From Herpetosiphonaceae bacterium (GTDB lineage: Bacteria; Chloroflexota; Chloroflexia; Chloroflexales; Kallotenuaceae), in assembly GCA_036374795.1 (NCBI GenBank), contig DASUTC010000342.1:1-64000 (forward strand): a stretch of DNA of 64,000 bases, written 5' to 3'. Shown piece after piece: positions 10,501-18,682 of this stretch. Made by a program: the position numbers and the translations under genes. Position 1 is the first letter of the stretch. Each line of letters opens with the position of its first letter. Below the pieces are notes generated by a model. It did no database searches and was not told where the DNA came from. It saw only the letters and a list, made by a program, of their open reading frames with translations.

Positions 10501-12157
10501 GATCGTCCTCGTTGAAGTAGCCGATCGCCGCCTGAAACGAGAACGAGCTGTACTTCGTCTCGTACTGTTGTAGCTCCAGCTTGCTGAGGATGATCTTGGG
10601 CAGATCGCCGGGCAGTTGCACGCCGAAGATCTTCAGCAGATCGGCCACCAGGTCGGAGAGATTGATGTTCTGCTGCTGGTAGGTGCCGCCCGAAAAGGTC
10701 CAGACGGCGTCGGTTTCGCTGACCGCCAGATACAACTGGGCGTCGGCGATGGCGAATAAACAGCCAAAGGCCAGCGAGACGCTGCCGCCGGAGTACTCGA
10801 CCGAAAAGCTAAGCTGCTCGATGACAAAGTTCGGGATCACCGTCAGCGTGCCGATCGCCTGGCAGGATAGCCCGTACGATTTTTGGTCGATATTGGCGAA
10901 CAGGTCCAGCTCGTAGATCTGGAGATCGCTATTGCCCGGCAGTGTGACACCCCTGGCAAAGGTCTGGATGAAGTCGTTGATGTCGATCACGCTGCCGTAG
11001 GCAAGCTGCGCGCCGACGACCTTGTCGGGATACTGGATGTAGGCGTCGATCGCGGCGGTGACGACCTGAAGCTGCGCGGTGACGGTCGCCGAGATCTGCT
11101 TGGGATCGGGGTTGAGCGGCGATGGGATCTGGAAGACGGCGGTTAGGCCATTGAGCGCCAGGATGTTATCGACGATCGTCCAATTGGTGCCCAGGTGAAT
11201 GCCGATTTGCAGGTCGGTGATCTGCCTGCTCTGCGTATCCAGCACAAAGCTGAGGCTGTCCAGCGAGAGGGTGCCGATCGGCGTGTCGGCGCTGATCTGG
11301 CTGGCCGGGCTGCCGCTCTTGGTCAGGCCGGAGATCTGATCCAGGCTGGAGATCGAGGGCGCTGGCTTGGTCAGATCGAGGCGCACCGGCAAGATCGTCT
11401 GGTTGCTGTCGGTCATCGAGATCACAATCGGCAGCGTCAGCGCGGGCGTTATCAGCTCCGTGGTTATATCGATGCTGGTCAGCAGCCGGGCAGCGCCGCC
11501 CTGCGTTTGATCCTGAAACAGCTTGCTCCGCACGTTGAAGAACAGATCCAGCTCAAAGCCGCTGATCGACGGCGACTTGATGGCGCTGCTCTGCACGTTG
11601 AACTCAGGATAGAAGCTGCCGCTGACCTCAGTGATGGGCACGTCCCCGCTGATCGTCAGATTCTGGCCCAGGATCGCGGCGAGCATCTGGAGCAGCCCGG
11701 CATTCGTCAGGATGCTCGACTGGAAGCGGGTGGTGCTGGCGGCGAAGGTTGAGTCCAGCGTGTAGACGGGCTTCGACAGGCCGAGGCTGTTGATCGGATT
11801 GCTCGTCAGACCGGCGACGACCGGAAAGCTATCGCCGAAGCCATAGGGATCAGGGATGTTCGCCTGCACGGTGCACTGGATCACGCTGCTGCTGTCGGCG
11901 TAAAACGTGATCGTCGCCGGGATCGTCGTCTGCTTCCCGTAGAGCGCGAAGCCCTGGGTTGCGAGCGCGGCGCTGGGGTAGACTACATTGCTCGTACCGA
12001 TCTGCGGATCGCCCAGTGTGGCGACCAGCTTGCCGCCGAAGAAGCTGCCGAGCAGCGTATTGATGCCCGGAGAGCCGAGCGTGTTGGTGGTATCCAGCGT
12101 CAAGTGACCGCCCGGAGCATACGGATCGATCTTGTTCTTAATATCGCTTCCGTTCAT
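7511..12157 (-). CDS. DUF6603-like giant protein, 1548 residues
   Basis: I assign it tentatively to the DUF6603 family of very large uncharacterised bacterial proteins, from memory of stretches such as GFGYNRALQIPAQDEV and LGLAYNQPPLEIMGAFFAVP (about residues 880-990). The N-terminal half is beta-rich with alternating hydrophobic strands (LTLDTTNTLGSPGINTLLG). A low-complexity Ala/Thr/Ser linker near residues 770-810 separates it from the DUF6603-like region, and the C-terminal 250 residues look like a separate domain. There is no signal peptide. The ATG at 12157 follows GAGG; a TTG one codon upstream is also possible. The nuclease-like gene ends seven bases upstream, so the two are probably translated together. 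Biological role unknown. Confidence 0.85.
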   Translation of the reverse strand: MNGSDIKNKIDPYAPGGHLTLDTTNTLGSPGINTLLGSFFGGKLVATLGDPQIGTSNVVYPSAALATQGFALYGKQTTIPATITFYADSSSVIQCTVQANIPDPYGFGDSFPVVAGLTSNPINSLGLSKPVYTLDSTFAASTTRFQSSILTNAGLLQMLAAILGQNLTISGDVPITEVSGSFYPEFNVQSSAIKSPSISGFELDLFFNVRSKLFQDQTQGGAARLLTSIDITTELITPALTLPIVISMTDSNQTILPVRLDLTKPAPSISSLDQISGLTKSGSPASQISADTPIGTLSLDSLSFVLDTQSRQITDLQIGIHLGTNWTIVDNILALNGLTAVFQIPSPLNPDPKQISATVTAQLQVVTAAIDAYIQYPDKVVGAQLAYGSVIDINDFIQTFARGVTLPGNSDLQIYELDLFANIDQKSYGLSCQAIGTLTVIPNFVIEQLSFSVEYSGGSVSLAFGCLFAIADAQLYLAVSETDAVWTFSGGTYQQQNINLSDLVADLLKIFGVQLPGDLPKIILSKLELQQYETKYSSFSFQAAIGYFNEDDPILKKITGACTIARDQQGAWSGSVTGTIEIGQNLFTVEYDFKSSQQLTLSWQATGTETFGIASLCDLIGAKPPDIPPGLDLGLKRASISYNLTSKQLTLAATSVNYGQAVFVMTTVQQKTVYVFGVDVPLHVTLADIPLVGGELPDADQLGINDIGFWLLSDTLLKAGVEQVNTAINAIPGGGYPTLPDRDLTSTITLQGSLLLGKDSVALDLTIGGSTQPVSGGGGTNVLATSASTSTTALATTGAAAAAPPADNTKWFNVQKTFGIFSFKRIGILYQDDGTLFIVLDSAIVLGPLTFSMDGLALGSPLTHFSPAFHLSGLGLAYNQPPLEIMGAFFAVPAKQLAPDTAYQYDGLAVIKASQFSFSAIGSYAQLASSGEPSLFVFAQVEGAFGGPPAFFITGIMAGFGYNRALQIPAQDEVFGFPLLVLAQPPAPGQPIAEQDPSHVLDILEGRQPIKQGGTPKAWIAPQHGEYWLALGIEFTSFKLVNSKALLIAQFGTEFALTLLGLATMRLPQGASDALTYAYVELQLEATLKPQEGIFGLTAVLSPNSYVIAPACHLTGGFAFFIWFGPNPNAGQFVITLGGYHPAFSPPSYFPQEPRLGFNWAVSDLVTIKGEAYFALTTSCVMAGGGLQVLFHSGNLRAWFTAQADLLISWRPFFFMASIEVSIGVSYKLDLGFVSKTLSLSLGASVKLWGPPTGGTVRVHLWVVSFTVAFGSDNAGQANTPLPWPEFQNLLPPQNDVCKITAGNGLQKSIDDTTQPGAKVWVVRATSFSFATESAIPASQVTYGSAGTNAAASQNVDTGFTLNIRPMNTQSAPSTHAITIQNRDDGSYVDVSTWSPTIAKRNMPESLWGAPLKDAKGNFTQLPPQATANTIASAPVGSVIQLPPPQLGPTTGLVTLSELAYEPVSAIDGQAPLNTTMPLSPDYLPTFNDTTVGAIEQIMSGTAQQNRTSIFNALTTAKLYSGPSGDLSQMAQQAQQLFSDSPLQVSSG

Positions 12158-12164
12158 CAAGGCC

Positions 12165-13979
12165 TCACAGGTTCATCGTAAAGAGCACGGGCAGATGGTC
12201 GCTGACGCACAGGTGAACAAACTCTGCCGCTCTCCGCGCCGGTGGGACGGCTCCCGCTCCCGCAAAAAGCCCGCCGCCCAGATCGAAGACAAAGTTGTTA
12301 ATGCTCTGAATATTGGGCGTAGCCGGGCCGGGGCCGGGCGCAAGACCCCAGGCAATATTCCAGTGCTGGTTGAAGATCGGGATATTGGCGAAGGGCATGA
12401 TGCTGGCGGCAGGCATATTGAACGCGGCGGCAGCGCCCGTCACGGCTGTGAGCAGATCGTAGATCCCGGCGGGCACGGGTGCCGGTGCCAGGCCGCCCCC
12501 GAAGCCCCGGTAGAAGACGTTGTCGATCGCCAGCAGCCGATAGGCGTTGGTCGCCGCGTTGATCACGGGGCCGCCCCCGACCGGCGGATTGTTGACCTGG
12601 GCGGTCGATTTATTCAGCACGTTGTCGGCGCGGGTCGGAGCCGGAATAGCCGGAGTCGGCGCGGGCGCGGCGTTGTAGACTCGCGCCACACAGTTCGCGC
12701 CGCCCAGCCCGAAGCCTTGCAAAAAAGCGTTGTAGGCATAGGCCACCGAGTCGGTCGCAACGTTGAAGTCGCCGCCAAGCACGGCAAAGGTGTTGTTGAT
12801 CCAGCCTGCGGCACCCGGATCGTACGCCTGGTACAGCTCGCGCGAGTAGGCTGCCCGCTGCATGCCCGACGACGAGGCCGGAGCCGCCGACGGCGCGTGG
12901 TACATGATCACCGGCACGAGGCGCTGCGCTGCCGCTACGGGCGGGTTGCGGTTCACGTCGATCGTGATATACGACGGTCGTCTGCACCCGCGCATCGCGG
13001 CGGGCATTCCCGCTCCGCGCGTAAAGTACAGATATTGCCAGGGGTGGGCGGCAGCAGGATTGAAGTTGGCGGTCGCGCCGCTGACGTCGCCGTTAAGAGT
13101 AGCCGGATTGACGCCACCGCCGCGTGTGTCGCGGCCCATGAGCACCAGGCTTAAGCCGTACTCAGGAACGACGACCGATCCGGGCGCTGGCAGCGTCAGC
13201 GGCTCCGTCAGCGTGTAGTTGCCGGGGATTACCACCGGGTTGATGTTCATGAACGGGGCCGTGAGCTGGACCCCGGCAGCGCCGATGAGCGTGCCCACGG
13301 GCAAGACCGTGCCGCCGTTGACGTTGGCTGCCGCTCCGAGCACCGCGCCTGCGGCCAGCACCACCGGACCCATCGGGCCGCCGTTGTTGATGCCTGCTCC
13401 GCCGGGCGCGGTAGTGCCGACTGGCAACGTAAAGGCCGGATTTGGGGGCACGACAATGCCGCCTGCCGGTACGCCTATGCCGAAGAGCGGCACGGCGGGC
13501 GGCGCGCCAAAAACAACGCTGCCGCGCCCACGCACTGTCTGCGACTGGCTGTTGGCAAAGGGGCCGCCTCCGGCTGGTGTGGTGATCGGCGGGGAGGCCT
13601 GGACCTTGAACTTGGCAAGGTTCTGATTCCAGAAGATCGCGTAGCCTTCGTAGTGCGCGGAGTCCCAATCCAGGTGAGCCGCCAGGTTGAAGGGAGCGAC
13701 GGCAACCGCCCCGTCGGTGCCGACCGCGCCCTTGATCCAGTCGTAGTACCAGTTGTTGCGCGGCGCGGGCAGCGCGCACAGCTCCCGCTGGAGCCGTTGC
13801 AGGTCGTTGTTCAGGATCGCGGCCTGCCGCAGCTCCTGGATGCAGATAATATCGGCCTGGACCAGATCGGCGACGGCGGCGATGAAGCCGCAGAGCGGAT
13901 CATAGCTGTTTTTGTAGCCGCTCCCGGGCATGATGCCAAAATTTTGGATGTTCCAGTAGAGGACATTGATCGTCGGCAT
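12165..13979 (-). CDS. endonuclease/exonuclease/phosphatase-fold protein with large Gly/Ala insertion
   Basis: The motifs of the metal-dependent EEP superfamily (DNase I, sphingomyelinase, inositol phosphatase folds) are present in order: YWNIQNFG (Asn10), DIICIQELR (Glu49), MYHAP (His361), GGDFNV (Asp404, Asn406) and SDHLP (Asp594, His595). At 604 residues it is about twice the usual size because residues about 130-320 are an insertion rich in Gly, Ala, Pro and Val that separates the two halves of the fold. There is no signal peptide. GGAGGG lies upstream of the ATG. It is the first gene of the giant-protein operon. Substrate (nucleic acid, phospholipid or sugar phosphate) cannot be told; catalytic competence is inferred from the intact motifs. 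Confidence 0.85.
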   Translation of the reverse strand: MPTINVLYWNIQNFGIMPGSGYKNSYDPLCGFIAAVADLVQADIICIQELRQAAILNNDLQRLQRELCALPAPRNNWYYDWIKGAVGTDGAVAVAPFNLAAHLDWDSAHYEGYAIFWNQNLAKFKVQASPPITTPAGGGPFANSQSQTVRGRGSVVFGAPPAVPLFGIGVPAGGIVVPPNPAFTLPVGTTAPGGAGINNGGPMGPVVLAAGAVLGAAANVNGGTVLPVGTLIGAAGVQLTAPFMNINPVVIPGNYTLTEPLTLPAPGSVVVPEYGLSLVLMGRDTRGGGVNPATLNGDVSGATANFNPAAAHPWQYLYFTRGAGMPAAMRGCRRPSYITIDVNRNPPVAAAQRLVPVIMYHAPSAAPASSSGMQRAAYSRELYQAYDPGAAGWINNTFAVLGGDFNVATDSVAYAYNAFLQGFGLGGANCVARVYNAAPAPTPAIPAPTRADNVLNKSTAQVNNPPVGGGPVINAATNAYRLLAIDNVFYRGFGGGLAPAPVPAGIYDLLTAVTGAAAAFNMPAASIMPFANIPIFNQHWNIAWGLAPGPGPATPNIQSINNFVFDLGGGLFAGAGAVPPARRAAEFVHLCVSDHLPVLFTMNL

Positions 13980-14720
13980 ACAAAAGCCCTCCAGCTTTGT
14001 ACTACGTTGGCCTTCGTGTAGCGCTGATGTAGTTCAGGAGGTGTGCGTCGCCACCGGATCGTGGCAGAAACCCCGCATGTGGGGCTTGATCTTGACATAA
14101 TAAGAGTCTAAGCCGATCTCTGTCATCGGAAGCGACCGCGCGATGCAAGATAGGATGTAGGGGCCTCTATGCTGGCTGCGACCATGTCGCCGTGCGCCGC
14201 CTGCCGATGCTGCCATGGTGCGGGGTCAGCGTTGCATCGGATCTGGCCGGGTCGTTATCGTCTGACGGGTTACAGAGCAGTGCGGATCGAATCAGGCGAT
14301 CCTGAGCGAGCTGCGCGCATCGCTATCAACAGGGGGGCAGGCATAGCTGTGCTACAGGCTATCACAAATGTGCTCGAAATACAATAGCCGAGATTGGAGT
14401 AATTTCGGCTCGTTCATTCGGTCAGTATCCCGGCTCGATCCGCTCACGATCCACCGAATAGATGTGCGAATCGCGGGCCGCGTCTGGCTTGACCCGGCCT
14501 CGTATCTCATGTACAATGTCAAAGACTTGTAAAATACTACACCCATTCGTCGCTGTCTATTGCCGCCGCGTAGTGGCACACAGCCATCCGGCCTTGCGCA
14601 TCTCGATCCCGCGCTCCCAGACGACACGTTCCACCGCCAGGCTGTAGCCAAAGCTCTGGCACGTGCCTTTGGGACGGGAGCATCCATCATCCGCATGCAA
14701 CGATCCGCGATCCAAAAGCT
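13980..14720. other. divergent intergenic region between the giant-protein operon and the lanthipeptide locus
   Basis: It must hold promoters for both directions. The clearest plus-strand candidate is at 14489-14517. TTGACA at 14092-14097 has no convincing -10 partner. GTAAAATACTAC near 14529-14540 resembles half of the palindrome at 31872-31887. A minus-strand reading frame over 14352-14789 has no family features and overlaps the fusion-protein gene; I do not call it. Confidence 0.6.
14489..14517 (+). promoter_or_regulatory. candidate sigma-70-type promoter of the lanthipeptide operon
   Basis: TTGACC and TACAAT are separated by exactly 17 bases. The site lies about 200 bases upstream of the first gene of the exporter and precursor operon. 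The long leader leaves room for regulation. Confidence 0.45.
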
Positions 14721-15296
14721 ATGAGCCAGCCTCCACGCCCGATCTTTCGCGCCGACGCCGTGCGTCGCTACGCGGAGCGCAGCGATCAAGCGGTATTACC
14801 CCGGCTGATCGCTCCACGCACCTTTCTCTGGCTCTGGCTGCTGGCTGCATGCCTCGTCGGCAGCGCCGGAGCGGCATGGCTCGTCCAGGTGCCGATCTAT
14901 GCCTCCGGTCGGGCGGTCGTGCTCGAAGCGGCCAGCAGCGGCCATGCTGTGACGGCGGTGGTGCTTCTGCCGCCCGACACACTGCCCCGGTTGCGCCCCG
15001 GACAGTCGGTGGTCGTCACCTCTGCCGATCGGGCCAGCCAGCCGATCACCGGCGCGCTCATCTCCATCGAGCCGACGATCACGAGTCCCGCCGAGATCCA
15101 GCGGCGCTATGCGTGGCACGAGGGCGTGGCCCACTCTGCCGATCGACCGTCGGCGGTGGCGCTGGCACGGCTTGATCTGCCATCGGATCTGCCCGCTGCG
15201 GCCTACATCGGCAGCCGCTATCGGATCGATACCGCTGTCGGATCGCGGCGAGTGCTGTCCTTTCTGCCGGTCTTCGGCCCGCTGCTGGGGGCCTAG
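14721..15296 (+). CDS. short HlyD-like membrane fusion protein of the lanthipeptide exporter
   Basis: The 191-residue product has a cytoplasmic N-terminus (FRADAVRRYAERSDQAVLPRL), one membrane segment at about 37-58 (TFLWLWLLAACLVGSAGAAWL) and a short periplasmic beta domain (VPIYASGRAVVL, LRPGQSVVVTSADRASQP). This matches the N-terminus and end of HlyD-type adaptors that accompany NHLP and lanthipeptide exporters. It lacks the long coiled coil of typical adaptors (usually 350-450 residues), so it is either a minimal form or internally deleted. It ends three bases before the exporter gene, which supports a shared role. No good ribosome binding site is seen at the ATG. Confidence 0.7.
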   Translation: MSQPPRPIFRADAVRRYAERSDQAVLPRLIAPRTFLWLWLLAACLVGSAGAAWLVQVPIYASGRAVVLEAASSGHAVTAVVLLPPDTLPRLRPGQSVVVTSADRASQPITGALISIEPTITSPAEIQRRYAWHEGVAHSADRPSAVALARLDLPSDLPAAAYIGSRYRIDTAVGSRRVLSFLPVFGPLLGA

Positions 15297-15299
15297 CGC

Positions 15300-17549
15300 A
15301 TGGCGAGCAACGATCGGGAACCGAGCATGGGCCTGCTCCGTAAGCTGCGCGCCCATACGAGCCGCCTGGGACGGCGACGGGTGCCGGTCTTGTTGCAGTT
15401 GAGCGCGGTCGAGTGCGGCGCGGCGTGTCTCGCGATGATCCTGAGCTACTACGGGCGGCAGACGCGCGTGGCCGAGTGCCGCGATCTGTGCGCGATTGGC
15501 CGCGACGGCACAACTGCGCTGACGCTGGCAAAAGTGGCGCGACAATTTGGCCTGCGCGTCAAGGCGTACTCGCTCGAACCGGCGGCGTTCGAGCACGTGC
15601 CGCTCCCGGCGATCGTCCACTGGGACTTCAAACATTTCGTGGTGGTCGAGCGCTGGACGCCACGCACGGTGGAGATCGTCGATCCGGCGCTAGGGCGCTG
15701 CCGCCTGACGGCAGCCGAGTTCGATGAGCACTTTACGGGCGTGGCGCTGACCTTCGAGCCAGGCGTGCAGTTCGCGCAGCGCCGGGGAGCGCCGCGCACG
15801 TCATGGCGTGGCTATGTCAGGCATCTGTTTCAGATCCCCGGCATCGCGGGCGTGCTGTTCCAGATCCTCGCGGTTTCGCTGCTGCTGCAAGCGCTGGGGC
15901 TGACGGTGCCCGCGCTCACCAGGGCGCTCGTCGATACGATCCTGCCCCTGCGCATCGCTGATGTCATGTCGATCCTGGGCATCGGCATCGTCTTTCTGGT
16001 GCTGGCGCAGCTTGTGGTCGGCTACTTGCGCGCCGCGCTGCTGCTCTACGTCCAGACGCGCCTCGACTCGCGGCTGATGCTTGGGTTTTTCGAGCATCTG
16101 CTGACGCTGCCATTTCAGTTCTTTCAGCAGCGCACCAGCGGCGATCTGCTGATGCGTCTCGGCAGTAACGCGCTGATCCGCGAGACGCTGACCAGCCAGA
16201 CGCTCTCGATGCTGCTGGATAGCAGCCTGGTGGTGGTCTATCTGGCGATCCTGCTGGCGCAGGCTCCATCGTTTGGGCTGCTGGTGCTAGCGATCGGCCT
16301 GCTTCAGATCGCGACGCTGCTCGGCACGACGCCCTGGATGCATCGCCTGATGCAGCGCGACCTCTACGCCGAGGCCGAGTCGCAGAGCTATCTGGTCGAG
16401 GCGCTCAAGGGCATCGCCGCGCTGAAGGCCGCAGGCGTCGAAGAGCGCGCGCTCGATCACTGGTCCAATCTGTTCTGGAGCCATCTGAATATCGCCGTGC
16501 GGCGCAATCATCTGTCGGCGATCGTCGATACGGCGATGATGACGCTCAGGACGCTCGCGCCGCTGATCCTGCTGTGGTTCGGCGCGGCGCGCGTGCTCGA
16601 CGGCACGCTGACGCTCGGCACGATGCTGGCGCTGAACACGCTCGCGATCGCGTTTCTCACGCCGCTGGCCTCGCTGGTGTCGACGGGGCGGCAGTTGCAA
16701 CTGGTCGGCGCGCACCTGGAGCGCATCGCCGATGTGATCGAGGCCGAGCCTGAGCAGGATGTTCAGGCGGTCCAGATCGCGCCGCGTCTCACGGGTCGGA
16801 TCGACGTGCGCGGCGTGCAGTTCCAGTACGATCGCAGCGGCCCGCCCGTCTTGCGGGATATTTCGGTGACGATCGAGCGCGGCCAGAAAGTCGCGCTGGT
16901 CGGGCGCACCGGGTCGGGCAAGACCACCCTGGCGATGCTGCTGATTGGCCTCTACCCGCCGACCGGCGGCGAGATCTTGTACGATGGCATCCCGTTGCAG
17001 CGCCTCAACTACCGCTCGCTGCGCAACCAGTTTGGCGTCGTGCTGCAAGACTCTTTCATCTTCAGCGGCTCGATCCGGCACAACATTGCCTTCAACGATC
17101 CGAGCATCGGCCTCGAAGAGGTGATCGCGGCGGCGCGGCGGGCGGCGCTCCACGATGAGATCATGGCGCTGCCGATGCGCTACGAGACGTTGATCACCGA
17201 GGGCGGCAACGGCCTGTCAGGCGGTCAGCGCCAGCGCCTCGCGATTGCCCGCGCGCTGGCCCACGATCCCGCCGTGCTCGTGCTGGACGAGGCAACCAGC
17301 CATCTCGACGTACTGACCGAGTCGCAGGTCGATTGCAATCTGAGCGCGCTGCGCTGCACACGGATCGTGATCGCCCATCGCCTGAGCACGATCCGTAACG
17401 CCGATCTGATCCTGGTGCTGGACCAGGGCACGATCGTCGAGCGCGGAACGCACGCCGAATTGCTGGCGCGTGGCGGCTACTACACCGCGCTGGCGCAGGG
17501 CCAGCAGCCGGAGGCGGCTGAGCCGCATGTCCGCGCTCCCGGCGTATAA
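15300..17549 (+). CDS. lanT: peptidase-containing ABC transporter (LanT type, C39 protease)
   Basis: This 749-residue protein should cut the double-glycine leader and export the lanthipeptides. The C39 peptidase domain occupies residues about 25-150 with QLSAVECGAACL (Cys39), KHFVVVE (His112) and VDPALG (Asp128). Membrane segments follow at about 180-460. The ATPase domain has Walker A GRTGSGKTT (535-543), signature LSGGQRQRLAIARAL and Walker B VLVLDEATSHLD. Length and order fit bacteriocin-type exporters. The first ATG at 15300 overlaps nothing; a second ATG at 15327 is also plausible. The four precursor genes with GG leaders directly downstream are its obvious substrates. Confidence 0.93.
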   Translation: MASNDREPSMGLLRKLRAHTSRLGRRRVPVLLQLSAVECGAACLAMILSYYGRQTRVAECRDLCAIGRDGTTALTLAKVARQFGLRVKAYSLEPAAFEHVPLPAIVHWDFKHFVVVERWTPRTVEIVDPALGRCRLTAAEFDEHFTGVALTFEPGVQFAQRRGAPRTSWRGYVRHLFQIPGIAGVLFQILAVSLLLQALGLTVPALTRALVDTILPLRIADVMSILGIGIVFLVLAQLVVGYLRAALLLYVQTRLDSRLMLGFFEHLLTLPFQFFQQRTSGDLLMRLGSNALIRETLTSQTLSMLLDSSLVVVYLAILLAQAPSFGLLVLAIGLLQIATLLGTTPWMHRLMQRDLYAEAESQSYLVEALKGIAALKAAGVEERALDHWSNLFWSHLNIAVRRNHLSAIVDTAMMTLRTLAPLILLWFGAARVLDGTLTLGTMLALNTLAIAFLTPLASLVSTGRQLQLVGAHLERIADVIEAEPEQDVQAVQIAPRLTGRIDVRGVQFQYDRSGPPVLRDISVTIERGQKVALVGRTGSGKTTLAMLLIGLYPPTGGEILYDGIPLQRLNYRSLRNQFGVVLQDSFIFSGSIRHNIAFNDPSIGLEEVIAAARRAALHDEIMALPMRYETLITEGGNGLSGGQRQRLAIARALAHDPAVLVLDEATSHLDVLTESQVDCNLSALRCTRIVIAHRLSTIRNADLILVLDQGTIVERGTHAELLARGGYYTALAQGQQPEAAEPHVRAPGV

Positions 17550-17620
17550 CCTTTTGGGTCTTCCGGCCTGTCCGCAGCAGGCCGTGACCATACATCGTAC
17601 ACAGCAATAAGGAGGTATGC

Positions 17621-17806
17621 ATGTCCAACGTAGACATCATTCGCGCCTGGAAAGACGAGGAGTATCGCGCGAGCCTGAGCGAGACGGAGCGCGCGGCGCT
17701 GCCGGAGCATCCCGCCGGGCTGGTCGAGCTGACCGATGAAGAGCTGGATCTGGCGGCGGGCGGCGCGTGGACCGGCACCTGGTACACCTGCCCGGTCGAG
17801 TCCTAG
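17621..17806 (+). CDS. lanA1: class II lanthipeptide precursor 1 (mersacidin/lichenicidin-type leader)
   Basis: The 61-residue peptide starts MSNVDIIRAWKDEEYRASLS and continues with the LPEHPAG and VELTDEEL elements of mersacidin/lichenicidin-family leaders, ending in AAGG at residue 48. The predicted core is 13 residues, AWTGTWYTCPVES, with three Thr, one Ser and only one Cys, so at most one thioether ring could form. The ribosome binding site AAGGAGG is the strongest of the four precursors. Its leader differs from the others at residues 3-5, so it is the most diverged copy. Confidence 0.9.
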   Translation: MSNVDIIRAWKDEEYRASLSETERAALPEHPAGLVELTDEELDLAAGGAWTGTWYTCPVES

Positions 17807-17917
17807 CTCCACCAGCGGGAATCAATCGAGTAGCCCCGTTCGTCCGTGATTCGGCCTTGCTGCGGAAGGTCGAAGCCGGCAATCAACGACGCTTGTCAAG
17901 CCCTATGGAGCAACCCC

Positions 17918-18112
17918 ATGTCGATCGAAAACATCATCCGCGCCTGGAAAGACGAGGAGTATCGCGCGAGCCTGAGCGAGACGGAGCGCGTGGCATTGCC
18001 GGAGCATCCCGCCGGGCTGGTCGAGCTCGCCGATGAGGATCTGGGTGTCGTCGCCGGTGGTAATCCCAACGATCTGGTCGTCTGCACCGTCATTTCGACC
18101 GATTGCTGCTAG
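17918..18112 (+). CDS. lanA2: class II lanthipeptide precursor 2
   Basis: The 64-residue peptide has a leader ending in VVAGG at residue 48 and a 16-residue core, NPNDLVVCTVISTDCC. The core has Cys at 8, 15 and 16 and Thr/Ser at 9, 12 and 13. The leader carries ETERVALPEH and LADEDLGVVAGG, slightly different from copies 3 and 4. The ATG at 17918 is chosen because the block GGAGCAACCCC precedes it, as for copies 3 and 4. The core is unlike the other three, so the single LanM must act on several unrelated sequences. Confidence 0.9.
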   Translation: MSIENIIRAWKDEEYRASLSETERVALPEHPAGLVELADEDLGVVAGGNPNDLVVCTVISTDCC

Positions 18113-18173
18113 GGCTTTTCCGTCGGATCGATCATCGTTGAAGTCATTGCATAGCACAACAAGGAGCAACCCC

Positions 18174-18389
18174 ATGTCGATCGAAAACATCATCCGCGCC
18201 TGGAAAGACGAGGAGTATCGCGCGAGCCTGAGCGAGACGGAGCGCGCGGCGCTGCCGGAGCATCCCGCCGGGCTGGTCGAGCTGACCGATGAAGAGCTGG
18301 ATCTGGCGGCGGGCGGCTGCGATACCCGCGACTGGCGGGCATGCTCGTCGTTCTGCCGAGTTGAAACCTGCACGGACGGCGCCTGCTAG
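18174..18389 (+). CDS. lanA3: class II lanthipeptide precursor 3
   Basis: The 71-residue peptide has a 48-residue leader ending in LDLAAGG and a 23-residue core that begins CDTRDWRACSS and ends TCTDGAC. Core Cys residues are at 1, 9, 13, 18 and 23; Thr/Ser at 3, 10, 11, 17 and 19, so five rings are possible in principle. It lacks the CTxTxEC lipid II-binding pattern of mersacidin. It is preceded by AAGGAGCAACCCC. Leader DNA is almost identical to copy 4, pointing to recent duplication. Confidence 0.92.
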   Translation: MSIENIIRAWKDEEYRASLSETERAALPEHPAGLVELTDEELDLAAGGCDTRDWRACSSFCRVETCTDGAC

Positions 18390-18455
18390 CGTAAGCCGGG
18401 CTGTGCCACGTGTTTCTTCTGAATCACGCGCTGTACCGCGCGAGGGAGCAACCCC

Positions 18456-18674
18456 ATGTCGATCGAAAACATCATCCGCGCCTGGAAAGACGAAGAGTAT
18501 CGCGCGAGCCTGAGCGAGACGGAGCGCGCGGCGCTGCCGGAGCATCCCGCCGGGCTGGTCGAGCTGACCGACGAAGAGCTGGGCCTGGCAGCGGGCGGCT
18601 GCGATACCGAAGATTGGCGCGCGTGCTCATCATACTGCCGCAGGGAAACCTGTACGGACTATGTTTGCGCGTAA
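18456..18674 (+). CDS. lanA4: class II lanthipeptide precursor 4
   Basis: The 72-residue peptide is a close paralogue of copy 3. The 24-residue core begins CDTEDWRACSSYC and ends CTDYVCA; all five Cys (1, 9, 13, 18, 23) and all five Thr/Ser positions are conserved with copy 3, while the changes are at non-ring positions (R4E, F12Y, V15R, G21Y, A22V and an added C-terminal Ala). The pattern suggests selection on ring topology. A two-peptide pair is possible, but the cores are too alike for typical alpha/beta partners. Confidence 0.92.
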   Translation: MSIENIIRAWKDEEYRASLSETERAALPEHPAGLVELTDEELGLAAGGCDTEDWRACSSYCRRETCTDYVCA

Positions 18675-18682
18675 GGTCAGTT

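Noticed and set aside
1-13979. Contractile injection system or prophage as explanation for region 1
   Set aside because: No sheath, tube, baseplate, portal, terminase or integrase gene is present; only the fibre-like repeats point that way.
14352-14789. Minus-strand 145-codon frame in the divergent intergenic region
   Set aside because: No family features, overlaps the start of the fusion-protein gene and would cover the promoter region.
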